This document shows positions 1 to 9,340 of a stretch of 35,197 nt of DNA, piece by piece. The stretch is from Comamonadaceae bacterium (GTDB taxonomy: Bacteria > Pseudomonadota > Gammaproteobacteria > Burkholderiales > Burkholderiaceae_C): the NCBI GenBank assembly GCA_947475685.1, contig CANJNC010000039.1:1-35197 (forward strand). The letters run 5' to 3'. A model generated the notes under the pieces. It saw nothing but the letters and a program-made list of their open reading frames with translations, was not told the origin of the DNA and did no database searches. Every line of letters starts with the position of its first letter. The stretch's first letter is position 1. Made by a program: the position numbers and the translations under genes.

Positions 1-518
1 AAAGACGCATCAAGCACGATGCGACCAATTGACTTTGAGGGCTCTTCGCCATAACGGCGAACGGTGCCAGGCACGTAGCCGCGACCCTTTTCAACTTTGA
101 GCTGAATGTCAATTTTGCCACCTTGTGACAAATTGGCAATCACGTGCTCAGGATTGATGATCTCCACATCATGGGGCGTTTGAATATCAGCGGCACTCAC
201 CACACCTTCACCATCTTTTCTCAGGCTCAGGGTCACTTCGTCGCGGTTGTGCAATTTGAAGACGACGCCTTTGAGATTCAAAAGAATATTGACCACGTCC
301 TCTTGGACACCGTCAATCGAAGAGTACTCGTGCAACACGCCAGCGATCGTGACTTCCGTCACGGCATAGCCGACCATAGAGGACAACAACACACGGCGCA
401 AGGCGTTGCCTAGGGTGTGACCATAACCACGCTCAAAGGGCTCCAACGTGACTTTTGCACGGTTGTGTCCAACGTGCTCTACATTAATGGCTTTTGGTTT
501 CAACAATTGGGTTTGCAT
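1..518 (-). CDS. rpoA: RNA polymerase alpha subunit, N-terminal part (runs off the window)
   Basis: RpoA is the assembly platform of RNA polymerase and contacts activators through its C-terminal domain. Only the first 172 codons are present, which is the dimerisation N-terminal domain. The protein opens [14 protein letters not shown] and contains [19 protein letters not shown], the most conserved alpha stretch, then the [18 protein letters not shown] region. The start at 518 follows a GAGGAAA ribosome-binding site. It is the last gene of this operon seen here; rplQ would be expected next but lies outside. The family is about 325-330 aa, so about half is missing because of the window edge, not because of a mutation. 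Confidence 0.97.
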   Translation of the reverse strand, partial: MQTQLLKPKAINVEHVGHNRAKVTLEPFERGYGHTLGNALRRVLLSSMVGYAVTEVTIAGVLHEYSSIDGVQEDVVNILLNLKGVVFKLHNRDEVTLSLRKDGEGVVSAADIQTPHDVEIINPEHVIANLSQGGKIDIQLKVEKGRGYVPGTVRRYGEEPSKSIGRIVLDAS

Positions 519-573
519 TCGGATTTCCTCTCAATACCCTCGGCTCGTTACACCGGTAAGGCTGAATGTTCAA

Positions 574-594
574 CCCCTGTATTTATCACAGGGG
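574..594 (-). promoter_or_regulatory. Perfect hairpin between rpsD and rpoA
   Basis: A 7-bp perfect inverted repeat (CCCCTGT / ACAGGGG) with a 7-nt loop lies in the 105-nt gap between rpsD and rpoA. No T-run follows on the minus strand, so it is not a normal intrinsic terminator. It could be an RNA processing or stability element that sets the ratio of S4 to alpha; that role is an inference. Confidence 0.55.
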
Positions 595-623
595 ACTTAA
601 ACGGCTGAATGAATCAACCAGAA

Positions 624-1247
624 TTAACGCGAATACAGCTCGACAATCAACGATTCGTTGATGTCAGCAGCAAATTCGTCGCGATCGGGTACTTTCTTGA
701 AAGTACCTTCAGCTTTGTCTACATTGACCTCGACCCAGGCTGGCAAGCCAACTTGAGTTGCGAGTTGCAAGGCCTCAGTCACACGACCTTGTTTCTTTGA
801 CTTATCTCGTACCGCGATCAAGTCGCCCGTCTTTACCAAGTAAGAGGGAATGTTGACTTGCTGACCGTTGACCGTGATGGCTTTGTGAGAAACCAACTGG
901 CGCGCTTCAGCGCGAGTTGAGCCAAAGCCCATGCGGTAAACGACATTGTCTAGACGCGACTCTAAGATAAACAACAGGTTTGAACCTGTGTTTCCACGAC
1001 GGCGGTCTGCTTCAGCGAAATAGCGTCTGAATTGACGCTCTAAAACGCCATACATGCGTTTGACTTTCTGTTTTTCGCGCAATTGCAAACCAAAGTCAGA
1101 GGTTCTTTGTCCTGAAGTGCGACCGTGTTGACCTGGTTTAGAGTCAAATTTGGATTTATCACTGATCGAGCGACGAGCGCTTTTCAAAAATAAATCGGTG
1201 CCTTCACGGCGTGATAGTTTGGCCTTAGGCCCTAGATAACGTGCCAC
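624..1247 (-). CDS. rpsD: 30S ribosomal protein S4
   Basis: S4 is a primary 16S rRNA-binding protein that nucleates 30S assembly. In E. coli it also represses the alpha operon. The 207-aa protein matches the usual length, opening [20 protein letters not shown] and carrying the S4 RNA-binding domain ([20 protein letters not shown], about residues 92-111). It ends in the typical LIVELYSR. It lies between rpsK and rpoA on the minus strand as in other betaproteobacteria. The start at 1247 is preceded by an AAAGGAAA-type ribosome-binding site. Confidence 0.98.
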   Translation of the reverse strand: MARYLGPKAKLSRREGTDLFLKSARRSISDKSKFDSKPGQHGRTSGQRTSDFGLQLREKQKVKRMYGVLERQFRRYFAEADRRRGNTGSNLLFILESRLDNVVYRMGFGSTRAEARQLVSHKAITVNGQQVNIPSYLVKTGDLIAVRDKSKKQGRVTEALQLATQVGLPAWVEVNVDKAEGTFKKVPDRDEFAADINESLIVELYSR

Positions 1248-1295
1248 TTGCTTGTTTCCTTTTGCGTAATTGCTGCCTTGGTAAAAAGACAGTTA

Positions 1296-1318
1296 GCCAC
1301 AGGTCTTTCACCCGTGGC
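1296..1318 (-). promoter_or_regulatory. Imperfect hairpin between rpsK and rpsD
   Basis: GCCAC and GTGGC pair, followed after an A/C mismatch by GG/CC, around a TCTTTCA loop. It sits in the 88-nt rpsK-rpsD gap. There is no T-tract, so it is probably not a terminator. It resembles in position and size the hairpin upstream of rpoA. A role in mRNA processing or S4 binding is speculative. Confidence 0.4.
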
Positions 1319-1335
1319 GGTGGGCTTGGTTGAAA

Positions 1336-1740
1336 TTAAATGCGACGACGCTTTTGAGGGCGACATCCATTGTGTGGAACAGGCGTCACGTCGGCAATGG
1401 AATTGATCCGAATGCCAAGCGCAGCCAATGCACGAACCGAAGATTCGCGTCCTGGTCCAGGTCCCTTGATCTCGACATCCAAATTTTTGATGCCTTGATC
1501 AATTGCAGCACGTCCAGCCACTTCGGATGCAACTTGCGCTGCAAAGGGTGTGGATTTACGTGAACCTTTAAATCCCTGTCCGCCAGAAGATGCCCAAGAG
1601 AGAGCATTGCCTTGACGGTCAGTGATCGTGATGATGGTGTTGTTAAAGGACGCGTGAACGTGCGCAATGCCGTCGGCCACGTTCTTGCGAACTTTTTTAC
1701 GTACACGTTGTGCAGCGCTATTTGAGGGTGCTTTTGCCAT
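1336..1740 (-). CDS. rpsK: 30S ribosomal protein S11
   Basis: S11 forms part of the 30S platform next to the mRNA exit and Shine-Dalgarno helix. The 134-aa product has the family core ([19 protein letters not shown], then [21 protein letters not shown]) and the conserved end [15 protein letters not shown]. It is 15 nt downstream of rpsM on the minus strand and cotranscribed with it. Length and sequence are normal, and nothing is odd. Confidence 0.98.
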   Translation of the reverse strand: MAKAPSNSAAQRVRKKVRKNVADGIAHVHASFNNTIITITDRQGNALSWASSGGQGFKGSRKSTPFAAQVASEVAGRAAIDQGIKNLDVEIKGPGPGRESSVRALAALGIRINSIADVTPVPHNGCRPQKRRRI

Positions 1741-1755
1741 GATATTCCCTTGCCT

Positions 1756-2121
1756 TTATTTCTTCAATGACGCTGCTGCTTTACGTGGTCCCTTGCGGGT
1801 ACGTGCATTCGTCCTGGTTCTTTGTCCACGCATTGGCAAACCTCTGCGATGACGGAAACCGCGGTAGCAACCAATGTCCATCAAACGCTTGATGTTCATG
1901 GTGGTTTCTCTGCGCAGATCTCCCTCAATGGTGAATTGAGCGATTTGATCGCGGATTTTTTCCAAATCTGCGTCCGTCAAATCTTTGACTTTCTTTGAAA
2001 AGGCGATGCCACAAGCCACGCAAATTTTGCGTGCGCGTGTGCGTCCTATTCCAAAGATAGCGGTGAGTCCCACTTCCGAATGTTGGTGGGGGGGTATGTT
2101 AATGCCAGCGATACGTGCCAT
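1756..2121 (-). CDS. rpsM: 30S ribosomal protein S13
   Basis: S13 sits in the 30S head and forms the inter-subunit bridges to the 50S. The 121-aa protein opens [14 protein letters not shown] and has the helix-hairpin-helix-like [12 protein letters not shown] segment. The basic C-terminal tail contains [18 protein letters not shown], which reaches the decoding site. It follows rpmJ by 25 nt. In E. coli the rpsM leader is the S4 repression site. Here the gene is embedded in the longer operon, and I see no separate promoter. Confidence 0.98.
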   Translation of the reverse strand: MARIAGINIPPHQHSEVGLTAIFGIGRTRARKICVACGIAFSKKVKDLTDADLEKIRDQIAQFTIEGDLRRETTMNIKRLMDIGCYRGFRHRRGLPMRGQRTRTNARTRKGPRKAAASLKK

Positions 2122-2146
2122 ATGCGTCCTCTTTAATCTTATTCAA

Positions 2147-2260
2147 TCAGCCTTGGCGCTGTTTGTGACGGGGATCCGTGCAAATTACACGAACCACACC
2201 CTTGCGGCGAATGATCTTGCAATTGCGGCAAATTTTCTTAACCGAAGCCGAAACTCTCAT
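2147..2260 (-). CDS. rpmJ: 50S ribosomal protein L36, zinc-binding form
   Basis: A 37-codon gene opening [15 protein letters not shown] and ending PRHKQRQG. L36 is the smallest 50S protein and binds zinc. The C11-x2-C14, C27 and H32 ligands are all present, so this is the zinc-containing paralogue and not the zinc-free YkgO type. The start at 2260 is set by a GGAGAAAG ribosome-binding site 5-6 nt upstream. The neighbours infA and rpsM are as expected for betaproteobacteria. Confidence 0.96.
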   Translation of the reverse strand: MRVSASVKKICRNCKIIRRKGVVRVICTDPRHKQRQG

Positions 2261-2351
2261 TGCTCTTTCTCCTAACAAAATTGGGGGCCTCTCCCTTCAA
2301 GGACAAGCCTCAAAGGGTGAACTCATCTCATCCACATCCACAAGACACAAT

Positions 2352-2570
2352 TTACTTGGCCCTGAAGACAATTCTTGCTCTTGTCAAATCATAAGGCGTC
2401 ATCTCAACTGTCACCTTGTCTCCAGGCAAAATTCGAATGTAATGCATTCTCATCTTGCCTGAAATATGGCCTAAAACCACATGTCCGTTTTCCAACTTCA
2501 CTCTAAAAGTCGCGTTGGGTAAGTTCTCTACAATCTCACCAGCCATTTGAATGACATCATCTTTTGCCAT
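2352..2570 (-). CDS. infA: Translation initiation factor IF-1
   Basis: IF-1 blocks the ribosomal A site during initiation. The 72-aa protein is a single OB fold opening [15 protein letters not shown], with the conserved [18 protein letters not shown] stretch. I chose the ATG at 2570, the universal IF-1 start, over an in-frame TTG three codons upstream (2579) that would overlap the secY stop. Only 5 nt separate it from secY, so translation is probably coupled. Placement of infA between secY and rpmJ is typical of betaproteobacteria, unlike E. coli. Confidence 0.97.
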   Translation of the reverse strand: MAKDDVIQMAGEIVENLPNATFRVKLENGHVVLGHISGKMRMHYIRILPGDKVTVEMTPYDLTRARIVFRAK

Positions 2571-2575
2571 GTCGT

Positions 2576-3892
2576 TCAAGCACTCGCCGTTGTTTTAAAG
2601 TTGGCTTTTTTCAGCAAAGATTCATACTGCTGACTCATCAAGTAATTTTGCACTTGGGCCATGAAGTCCATGGTCACCACCACAATGATCATCAATGAGG
2701 TACCGCCAAAGTAAAACGGTACGTTGTATTTCAAAATCAAGAACTCTGGCAACAAACAAACAAAGGAGATGTACACAGCACCCACCAAGGTCAATCTCAC
2801 CAAAATCTTATCAATGTACTTGGAGGTTTGTTCACCGGGTCTGATCCCAGGCACAAAGGCACCAGATTTTTTCAAATTGTCAGCGGTTTCTCTGCTGTTG
2901 AACACCAAAGCGGTGTAAAAAAAGCAAAAGAACACAATCGCCACCACATAAAACATGATGTACACAGGCTGACCAGGAGACAAGGCGCTCGAGATGTCTT
3001 TGAGCCATCTCATGCTGTCACCCGTACTGAACCAACTCGCAATCGTTGCGGGCAGCAAAATAATCGAAGACGCAAAAATAGGTGGGATCACACCCGCCAT
3101 ATTGATCTTCAAGGGCAAGTGCGAGGACTGACCACCGTAGACTTTGTTACCCATTTGACGACGCGCATAATTGACCAAGATTTTTCTTTGCCCACGCTCT
3201 ACAAACACCACGAAATAAGTCACCAAACCAATCAAAATCACGATGAACAAGGACACCAAAATACTCATGGCCCCAGTCCTGACCAACTCCAGTAAGCCCC
3301 CAACCGCGTTGGGAAGACCCGCTGCAATACCTGCAAAAATCAAAATAGAGATCCCATTGCCCAATCCGCGCTCGGTGATTTGCTCACCCAACCACATCAA
3401 AAACATCGTGCCGGCAGTCAAACTCACCATCGCGGTGACCCTAAAACCCATGCCAGGCGTCAAAACCAAACCCTGAGACGACTCCAAGGCCAAGGCAATG
3501 CCCATGGACTGAAACATCGCCAAGCCCAGTGTCCCGTAGCGGGTGTACTGCGTAATCTTGCGACGACCCGATTCACCTTCTTTTTTCAACTGCTCCAGTG
3601 TCGGCAAGACATAGGTCAACAGCTGCATGATGATAGACGCCGAAATATAGGGCATGATCCCCAAAGCAAACACCGTGAATCTAGAGAGCGCACCGCCAGA
3701 GAACATATTGAACAAATTCAGTATGCCCCCCTGCTGACCGTTAAAGAGCTGCTGCAAAGAATTGGGGTCAATGCCCGGTACTGGAATATGGGCACCAATT
3801 CGATAAACCACCAACGCCAAAAACAAAAAGATAAGACGGCGACGCAGGTCGCCATACTTGTCATTTTTTGCCAATGTTGGGGAGGTGGCCAA
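2576..3892 (-). CDS. secY: Protein translocase subunit SecY (TTG start)
   Basis: SecY is the channel of the Sec translocon in the inner membrane. The protein has ten hydrophobic segments, the [13 protein letters not shown] loop after TM1, the plug and pore region, and the cytoplasmic loops near [13 protein letters not shown]. The longest frame opens at an ATG at 3952, inside rplO. A TTG at 3892 gives 438 aa, matching the usual 435-443, and an AGGA box lies 8 nt before it, so I prefer that start. The N-terminus would then be M(TTG)[18 protein letters not shown], which fits relatives. rplO ends 31 nt upstream. Confidence 0.95.
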   Translation of the reverse strand: MATSPTLAKNDKYGDLRRRLIFLFLALVVYRIGAHIPVPGIDPNSLQQLFNGQQGGILNLFNMFSGGALSRFTVFALGIMPYISASIIMQLLTYVLPTLEQLKKEGESGRRKITQYTRYGTLGLAMFQSMGIALALESSQGLVLTPGMGFRVTAMVSLTAGTMFLMWLGEQITERGLGNGISILIFAGIAAGLPNAVGGLLELVRTGAMSILVSLFIVILIGLVTYFVVFVERGQRKILVNYARRQMGNKVYGGQSSHLPLKINMAGVIPPIFASSIILLPATIASWFSTGDSMRWLKDISSALSPGQPVYIMFYVVAIVFFCFFYTALVFNSRETADNLKKSGAFVPGIRPGEQTSKYIDKILVRLTLVGAVYISFVCLLPEFLILKYNVPFYFGGTSLMIIVVVTMDFMAQVQNYLMSQQYESLLKKANFKTTASA

Positions 3893-3923
3893 TTGATGCG
3901 TCCTGAGCTTTGCTGTGCTAGAT

Positions 3924-4355
3924 TTAAGCGATCGATCCGCCAGCAGCTTCAATCACTGCGCGCGCACCAGCCGTTGCACCAATACCTGTCAACTTGACAG
4001 CCTTTGTCAATTCACCAGTTTTGATCACTTTAACGACCTTGATCATTTCACCAACCAAGCCAGCTTGCTTTAACGCCAACATATCCACCTCAGGCGAGCC
4101 CAAACGCTCAAGCGTGGTCAAAGTGATTTCTGCATTGTATTTAAGCAAATGTGATTTAAATCCACGCTTAGGCAAACGGCGCTGCAAAGGCATTTGACCG
4201 CCCTCAAAACCCACCTTGTGGTATCCGCCTGCACGAGACTTTTGTCCCTTGTGACCGCGACCAGCAGTTTTTCCAAGCCCTGAGCCAATGCCACGACCCA
4301 CACGCCTTTTGGCATGCTTGGCACCGTCTGCAGGTTTAATGTTATTGAGTTCCAT
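3924..4355 (-). CDS. rplO: 50S ribosomal protein L15
   Basis: L15 is a late-assembly 23S rRNA-binding protein. The 143-aa product has the Gly/Lys/Arg-rich N-terminal extension ([20 protein letters not shown], residues about 19-38) and the [18 protein letters not shown] motif. The C-terminal globular domain ends in [11 protein letters not shown]. It lies between rpmD and secY, the canonical spc order, and is read on the minus strand. Confidence 0.98.
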   Translation of the reverse strand: MELNNIKPADGAKHAKRRVGRGIGSGLGKTAGRGHKGQKSRAGGYHKVGFEGGQMPLQRRLPKRGFKSHLLKYNAEITLTTLERLGSPEVDMLALKQAGLVGEMIKVVKVIKTGELTKAVKLTGIGATAGARAVIEAAGGSIA

Positions 4356-4366
4356 CGTTCTACCCT

Positions 4367-4549
4367 TTAGAGCACTCTGACGAGATAACTGATTTTGTTG
4401 ATCATGCCGCGAACTGCGGGCGTGTCTTCCAACTCCTTCACGCTATTGACGCCACGCAGTCCCAGGCCACGGACTGTGGCGCGGTGACTTTCTTTGGTGC
4501 CAATGGGGCTGCGCACGAGCTGAACTTTAACTTTTCCAGGCGTTGTCAT
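4367..4549 (-). CDS. rpmD: 50S ribosomal protein L30
   Basis: A 60-aa protein with the L30 signature: the strand [19 protein letters not shown], the [22 protein letters not shown] segment and the final beta strand. L30 binds 23S rRNA near 5S rRNA. It sits 16 nt after rpsE and 11 nt before rplO. The length equals that of other bacterial L30 proteins. It is present in bacteria but missing from some lineages; here it is intact. Confidence 0.97.
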   Translation of the reverse strand: MTTPGKVKVQLVRSPIGTKESHRATVRGLGLRGVNSVKELEDTPAVRGMINKISYLVRVL

Positions 4550-4565
4550 TTTTTATCTCCCACCT

Positions 4566-5084
4566 TCAAACGAAAAGATCTTCAACACTCTTACCACGCT
4601 TGGCTGCAACTTCGGATGGCGTTGTAGATTTCTCCAACGCGTCTAAGGTTGCACGAACCATGTTGTAAGGATTGGAAGAGCCGTGGCTTTTGGCCACGAT
4701 GTCTGTGATGCCCATGACCTCAAACACCGCACGCATTGGACCACCGGCAATGATGCCAGTTCCCTTAGGAGCAGGTGCCATCATCACAACAGCTGCACCA
4801 TGATGGCCAGTGACGTTGTGATGAATAGATCCATTGCGCAGTGAAACTTTTTGCATGTTGCGACGAGCTTCTTCCATCGCTTTTTGGACTGCCGCAGGCA
4901 CTTCTTTCGATTTGCCCTTGCCCATTCCAACGCGACCGTCACCGTCACCGACCACTGTCAATGCAGCGAATGCCAGAATACGTCCACCCTTCACCACTTT
5001 GGTGACACGGTTGACCGCAATCATCTTTTCACGCATGCCGTCGTCACGACTGTCGTCTTGCACTTTAGCTTGAACTTTTGCCAT
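4566..5084 (-). CDS. rpsE: 30S ribosomal protein S5
   Basis: S5 helps form the mRNA entry channel with S3 and S4 and affects decoding accuracy. The 172-aa protein has the double-stranded-RNA-binding-like N-domain ([31 protein letters not shown], split here only for description) and the C-domain with [21 protein letters not shown]. The start at 5084 gives [21 protein letters not shown], typical of Burkholderiales. It is 20 nt downstream of rplR. Confidence 0.98.
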   Translation of the reverse strand: MAKVQAKVQDDSRDDGMREKMIAVNRVTKVVKGGRILAFAALTVVGDGDGRVGMGKGKSKEVPAAVQKAMEEARRNMQKVSLRNGSIHHNVTGHHGAAVVMMAPAPKGTGIIAGGPMRAVFEVMGITDIVAKSHGSSNPYNMVRATLDALEKSTTPSEVAAKRGKSVEDLFV

Positions 5085-5104
5085 GTTATTAATCCGATCT
5101 GTGC

Positions 5105-5470
5105 TTAAAACTGCAAGCCAGCTTCGCGGGCTGCTTCGGCCAAGGCCTTGACTCTGCCGTGGTAGGCAAAGCCTGCACGGTCAAATGCAACCTTCTCGAT
5201 ACCAGCAGCTTTTGCTTTTTCAGCAATGCGTGTACCAATGATTTGGGCCGCATGAAGGTTCCCACCTTTACCCGTAGCGCCCAAGCTCTTGCGAACGTCG
5301 GCCTCTACGGTTGAAGCGGTAGCCAAAACGTGTGCACCGTCGCCGGAGATCACGCTTGCATAAATATGAAGATTGGTGCGATTGACCGTCAAACGTGCCA
5401 CGCCTTTGATCGCAATGCGAATGCGAGTCTGACGTGAACGACGAATACGCTGCGCTTTTTTGGACATCAT
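5105..5470 (-). CDS. rplR: 50S ribosomal protein L18
   Basis: L18 binds 5S rRNA together with L5 and brings it into the 50S. The 121-aa frame opens [19 protein letters not shown], with the conserved [17 protein letters not shown] strand and the end [26 protein letters not shown]. Two adjacent ATG codons exist (5470 and 5467). The AGGAG box is 7 nt before the first, so I kept that one. It follows rplF by 11 nt. Confidence 0.97.
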   Translation of the reverse strand: MMSKKAQRIRRSRQTRIRIAIKGVARLTVNRTNLHIYASVISGDGAHVLATASTVEADVRKSLGATGKGGNLHAAQIIGTRIAEKAKAAGIEKVAFDRAGFAYHGRVKALAEAAREAGLQF

Positions 5471-5481
5471 GTTGCAGCTCC

Positions 5482-6015
5482 TTATTTCTTCTTGGTCTCT
5501 TTGATCGTGATTTTCTCATCCGCATACCGGATGCCCTTGCCTTTGTAAGGCTCGGGAGGGCGAACGGCACGAATTTCAGCCGCTATTTGGCCTACTCTTT
5601 GACGATCAGCACCCTTGATCACAATCTCTGTTGGCACAGGTGTTTCCACCTTGATACCAACGGGCATGTCAATGTTCACGGGATGAGAATACCCCACCAC
5701 CAAGTTGAGCTTTGCACCTGTGGCTTGAGCTTTGTAGCCCACACCCACCAAGTTTAATTTTTTCTCAAAGCCTTTGGTGACACCCACCACCATGTTGTTG
5801 ACCAACTGGCGCATGGTGCCACTCATGGCGTTGGCCTCGCGAGACTCATTGGCCGGCGCAAAAGTCAACTGCCCTTTGTCATTGATGATATGGACCACCG
5901 TGCTATTGGCAATGGTCAATGTGCCACCAGCGCCCTTGACGCTGATTTTGTCTGCCTGAATCGTCACATCCACACCTTGAGGTATGGCGACGGGCATTTT
6001 TGCTACTCGAGACAT
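5482..6015 (-). CDS. rplF: 50S ribosomal protein L6
   Basis: L6 sits near the GTPase-associated centre of the 50S. The 177-aa protein has two similar L6 folds. It opens [17 protein letters not shown], has [24 protein letters not shown] in the middle, and ends with [16 protein letters not shown] and a Lys-rich tail. Placement between rpsH and rplR is canonical, with gaps of 15 and 11 nt. Confidence 0.98.
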   Translation of the reverse strand: MSRVAKMPVAIPQGVDVTIQADKISVKGAGGTLTIANSTVVHIINDKGQLTFAPANESREANAMSGTMRQLVNNMVVGVTKGFEKKLNLVGVGYKAQATGAKLNLVVGYSHPVNIDMPVGIKVETPVPTEIVIKGADRQRVGQIAAEIRAVRPPEPYKGKGIRYADEKITIKETKKK

Positions 6016-6030
6016 CTTATTCTCCCGCCC

Positions 6031-6426
6031 TTATGCAACGTAACAAAGCACTTCACCACCGACACCGGTGGCACGCGCTTTGCGATCAGTCATCACGCCT
6101 TTGGGCGTGGTCACAATTGCGACGCCCAAACCATTCATTACCTGAGGTATGGCGCCACAACCTTTATAAACACGCAAGCCAGGACGGCTTACACGCTCAA
6201 TTCGCTCAATCACTGGACGGCCAGCGTAGTACTTGAGCTCAATCACAAGCTCAGACTTACCGTCGACAGTTTTGATTTGAAAGCTATCGATGTAGCCCTC
6301 TTCTTTTAAAACCTGTGCAATCGCAACCTTCACTTTGGATGAAGGTACGGATACCAAGGGTTTTGCCACCATTTGCGCATTGCGAATGCGTGTCAAAAGG
6401 TCGGCGATAGGATCACTCATGCTCAT
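6031..6426 (-). CDS. rpsH: 30S ribosomal protein S8
   Basis: S8 is a primary 16S rRNA binder of the central domain. In E. coli it represses the spc operon by binding the rplE start region. The 131-aa protein opens [18 protein letters not shown] and has the RRP/YKG turn near [14 protein letters not shown]. The conserved C-terminal [22 protein letters not shown] is intact. It sits between rpsN and rplF. A second ATG two codons in (MSDPIADL) is an alternative start. Confidence 0.98.
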   Translation of the reverse strand: MSMSDPIADLLTRIRNAQMVAKPLVSVPSSKVKVAIAQVLKEEGYIDSFQIKTVDGKSELVIELKYYAGRPVIERIERVSRPGLRVYKGCGAIPQVMNGLGVAIVTTPKGVMTDRKARATGVGGEVLCYVA

Positions 6427-6446
6427 GTTGAATTACTCCTGCCTTG

Positions 6447-6752
6447 TTACCAACTCGCCTTGGTGATACCGGGGATGTTTCCTTGGAAAGCCATCTCCCG
6501 CACCTTAGCGCGACCTAAACCAAACTGGCGGAATGTTCCGCGAGGACGACCCGTGATTTCGCAACGGTTACGCTGACGCGTTGGGTAGGCATTGCGTGGA
6601 AACTTTTGAAGCTCCAATCTTGCCGCCATGCGTTCTTCGTCTGAATTTTTAGCGTTGTTGACAATGGCCTTCAAGTCGGCATATTTTTTTGCAAACTTTG
6701 CGACCAATCTTTCACGCTTGAGCTCTCGCTCGATCAAAGCTACTTTAGCCAC
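6447..6752 (-). CDS. rpsN: 30S ribosomal protein S14, zinc-free form
   Basis: S14 is a late-binding protein of the 30S head. The product is 101 aa, the long C-minus form without the two CxxC zinc pairs. It opens [20 protein letters not shown] and has the conserved [20 protein letters not shown] stretch and the terminal GITKASW. It is 8 nt downstream of rplE and 20 nt upstream of rpsH. Confidence 0.98.
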   Translation of the reverse strand: MAKVALIERELKRERLVAKFAKKYADLKAIVNNAKNSDEERMAARLELQKFPRNAYPTRQRNRCEITGRPRGTFRQFGLGRAKVREMAFQGNIPGITKASW

Positions 6753-6760
6753 GAGACACC

Positions 6761-7306
6761 TCAGTTCTTAAACGGGAAACGGAAACCGGTGAGAAGCGCC
6801 TTGCACTCATCATCAGATTTAGCCGTTGTTGTGATACTGATATTGAGACCGCGCAAGGCATCTACCTTGTCATATTCAATCTCAGGGAAAATGATCTGCT
6901 CTTTGACACCGATGTTGTAATTGCCCCGGCCATCAAATGCACGACCAGAGATACCCCTGAAGTCACGCACCCTTGGAAGTGCAACCGTTACAAAACGGTC
7001 CAAGAACTCGAACATTTGAACGCCACGCAAGGTGACCATGCAACCAATGGCTTGACCTTCACGGATCTTGAAACCCGCAATCGCCTTTTTGGCTAATGTA
7101 ACCACTGGTTTTTGACCCGCAATTTTAGCCAGGTCACTGACTGCATTGTCCATGACCTTTTTATCTGCAACCGCCTCACTCACACCCATGTTCAGGGTGA
7201 TCTTTGTCAAACGAGGCGCCTGCATGGGCGACTTGTAGCCAAACTTTTCAATCAAATCGGGAACGATCTTTTCACGATAGTATTTTTGTAAACGTGCCAT
7301 GCTCAT
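6761..7306 (-). CDS. rplE: 50S ribosomal protein L5
   Basis: L5 binds 5S rRNA and contacts the P-site tRNA. The 181-aa frame opens [21 protein letters not shown] and includes the [15 protein letters not shown] loop, [19 protein letters not shown] and [21 protein letters not shown]. Its ATG overlaps the rplX stop in an ATGA, implying coupled translation; the second ATG (7300) is the more usual family start. Everything else is normal. Confidence 0.97.
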   Translation of the reverse strand: MSMARLQKYYREKIVPDLIEKFGYKSPMQAPRLTKITLNMGVSEAVADKKVMDNAVSDLAKIAGQKPVVTLAKKAIAGFKIREGQAIGCMVTLRGVQMFEFLDRFVTVALPRVRDFRGISGRAFDGRGNYNIGVKEQIIFPEIEYDKVDALRGLNISITTTAKSDDECKALLTGFRFPFKN

Positions 7307-7623
7307 GCCGCCTTGATCTCTTCGCCACTAGATTTAAAGACGCGAACTTTCTTGCCGTCAGCAAGTAACTTAATACCTACGCGATCAGCTTTGCCAGTTT
7401 GTCCATTAAAAATAGCCACATTGGATTGGTGAATAGGCATCGATTTTTCAACGATACCGCCCGTGGTGCCGGCCATGGGGTTGGGTTTGGTGTGTTTTTT
7501 CACCATATTGACTCCATCCACAATCAAGTGATCTTCGTCTTTTCTCAAAGTCACTTTGCCACGCTTGCCCTTGTCACGCCCTGCGAGTACAACCACTTCA
7601 TCGCCTTTGCGAATCTTGTTCAT
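7303..7623 (-). CDS. rplX: 50S ribosomal protein L24
   Basis: L24 starts 50S assembly at the 5' end of 23S rRNA. The 106-aa protein opens [20 protein letters not shown], which is the KOW motif, and has [14 protein letters not shown] and the end [14 protein letters not shown] use the ATG at 7623 because it is preceded by a strong GGGGG purine box. An in-frame TTG two codons upstream (7629) is less likely. It lies 11 nt after the rplN stop and overlaps rplE by 4 nt. Confidence 0.97.
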   Translation of the reverse strand: MNKIRKGDEVVVLAGRDKGKRGKVTLRKDEDHLIVDGVNMVKKHTKPNPMAGTTGGIVEKSMPIHQSNVAIFNGQTGKADRVGIKLLADGKKVRVFKSSGEEIKAA

Positions 7624-7634
7624 GGCCAACCCCC

Positions 7635-8003
7635 TTATAAAACTTCTGGCGCCAATGACACGATCTTCATGAAGCGCTCGTTGCGCAATTCGCGCGTCAC
7701 GGGGCCAAAGATACGTGTGCCAATGGGCTCTAATTTGTTGTTCAACAACACTGCTGCGTTGCCATCGAATTTGACCAAAGAGCCATCCCCTCTGCGAATG
7801 CCCTTGGCGGTACGAACCACCACTGCACTGTAGATTTCACCTTTTTTAACGCGCCCACGGGGAGCCGCCTCTTTGATACTTACTTTAATCACGTCGCCTA
7901 CACTGGCATAACGGCGCTTGGAACCACCAAGCACCTTGATGCAAAGCACGGACTTGGCGCCCGTATTGTCGGCAACCTCTAGTCGAGATTCTGTCTGGAT
8001 CAT
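7635..8003 (-). CDS. rplN: 50S ribosomal protein L14, first gene of the operon here
   Basis: L14 lies at the subunit interface and contacts 16S rRNA. It is 122 aa, the standard length, opening [27 protein letters not shown] and ending [15 protein letters not shown]. In most bacteria rplN is preceded within tens of bases by rpsQ. Here the next 395 bases upstream hold no gene on this strand, and then proC runs the opposite way. So rplN heads the transcript. Confidence 0.98.
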   Translation of the reverse strand: MIQTESRLEVADNTGAKSVLCIKVLGGSKRRYASVGDVIKVSIKEAAPRGRVKKGEIYSAVVVRTAKGIRRGDGSLVKFDGNAAVLLNNKLEPIGTRIFGPVTRELRNERFMKIVSLAPEVL

Positions 8004-8088
8004 TTCTTTTAATTCCCAACTTGTACCAGGGGTTTTTAAGCACCATTGCTTAATTTACCTGATCAGTCTTGGACCCGCCATCGTCATC

Positions 8089-8125
8089 TTGATCGAAATC
8101 AAAACAACTCTGTTAGGGGAGAGTT
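8089..8125 (-). promoter_or_regulatory. Two hairpins in the rplN leader
   Basis: On the minus strand the leader carries AACTCT / AGAGTT around an 8-nt loop (8106-8125), followed by GTTTTG. Next comes TTGAT-TTCG-ATCAA (8089-8102), a stem with a UUCG-type tetraloop. Both lie between the inferred start of transcription (about 8146) and rplN. They could be a binding site for a ribosomal protein that controls the operon; no protein is known from the sequence alone. Confidence 0.45.
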
Positions 8126-8152
8126 CATGCTTTTTTCAAAGCAGAGCCCGCT

Positions 8153-8181
8153 ATTGTGGCACAAGAATCTTGGGTTGTCAA
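8153..8181 (-). promoter_or_regulatory. Sigma70-type promoter of the spc-alpha operon
   Basis: TTGACA at 8181-8176 (perfect -35), a 17-bp spacer and CACAAT at 8158-8153 (4 of 6 for -10), reading toward rplN. The predicted start near 8146 leaves a leader of about 143 nt. The rest of the 8182-8398 gap has no gene, and I see no convincing promoter for proC in it. Confidence 0.65.
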
Positions 8182-8398
8182 TCGACACCCCCAAACTACT
8201 CAAAACACATGCATTGTGGATTTTTTGCTACATTCAGATGCAAAATGCCCCTTGTAAACCTTGGCGCCACGATCAAGGCGACCCCTATTTCAATGTTTGC
8301 CTCTCAATGCACTGCCGGATCATCGTTTCCTTCGCCTAAGCAACCCATGAAACACCCGTCAATTCAACCCTTACCTTCCCCTCACTGAGCCACGCCAC

Positions 8399-9229
8399 AT
8401 GACACAAGCAGACACCCATTCCTCAAAAATTGCATTCATCGGAGGCGGCAACATGGCCAGCGCGTTGATCGGGGGCTTACTTAAAGTGGGAACGCCCGCC
8501 AAGGATATCAAGGTGATCGAACCCGAGCCTGAGGCCAGAGATCGACTGGAGACCCGCTTTGGCGTGCAAACTTGGGGTTCACCAGGCGGCTTTTTGCAAG
8601 AGTGCGATTTGACCGTTTGGGCCGTTAAACCACAAGTTTTCAAAGAAGCCGCACTTGCCGCAGCCCAATTTTGTTCGCACCATTTGCATTTGAGCGTTGC
8701 CGCTGGCATTCCCACTCCAAGCATTTCCAAGTGGCTGGGCATCAACCGCATTGCTCGCGCCATGCCCAATACACCCGCATTGGTCGGACTTGGGCAAACA
8801 GGACTTTTTGCAACACAAGAGGTCAGCTCAATGGACAAAGCACGCATCGAAGACATCTTGTCGCCAACGGGTCAATTTCTCTGGGTTGAAAACGAGGTTT
8901 TGCTCGATGCAGTGACTGCCCTGTCAGGATCGGGTCCCGCCTATGTGTTTTATTTCATTGAAGCACTTTGTCAAGCGGGTGAACACATGGGGCTGTCCCC
9001 AAGTGCTGCCAAACAATTGGCCATTGGCACCTTTGCTGGCGCCAGTGCCTTGGCTTCTCAAAGCGACGAAAGCCCCTCCATCTTGAGAGAGCGCGTCACC
9101 TCTAAGGGGGGCACCACCTTTGCAGCGCTTGAACACATGCGCGAACAGGGCCTCTCCCAGCACATCCAAAACGCACTCTTTGCCGCTCAACTTCGAGCCA
9201 AAGAACTGGGTGAAGAGTTTGGTAGTTGA
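8399..9229 (+). CDS. proC: Pyrroline-5-carboxylate reductase
   Basis: ProC catalyses the last step of proline synthesis, reducing pyrroline-5-carboxylate with NAD(P)H in the cytoplasm. The 276-aa protein has the Rossmann motif FIGGGNMASALIGG near residues 14-27, AMPNTPALVG at about 121-130, and the family signature ALSGSGPAYVFYFIEAL at about 174-190. The length is normal. The start at 8399 has no clear ribosome-binding site but fits the family N-terminus with a short extension. It is divergent from rplN. Confidence 0.96.
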   Translation: MTQADTHSSKIAFIGGGNMASALIGGLLKVGTPAKDIKVIEPEPEARDRLETRFGVQTWGSPGGFLQECDLTVWAVKPQVFKEAALAAAQFCSHHLHLSVAAGIPTPSISKWLGINRIARAMPNTPALVGLGQTGLFATQEVSSMDKARIEDILSPTGQFLWVENEVLLDAVTALSGSGPAYVFYFIEALCQAGEHMGLSPSAAKQLAIGTFAGASALASQSDESPSILRERVTSKGGTTFAALEHMREQGLSQHIQNALFAAQLRAKELGEEFGS

Positions 9230-9340
9230 GCGCAAAGCACTTTTCTTTTTTCAACTGTTCTTCAAAAGAAAACCATGTGTGTGTTTATGGGCTGTGTTTA
9301 AAGTGCGAAAATGCCACTTGCTTTAATTTTTGGTCTATTC

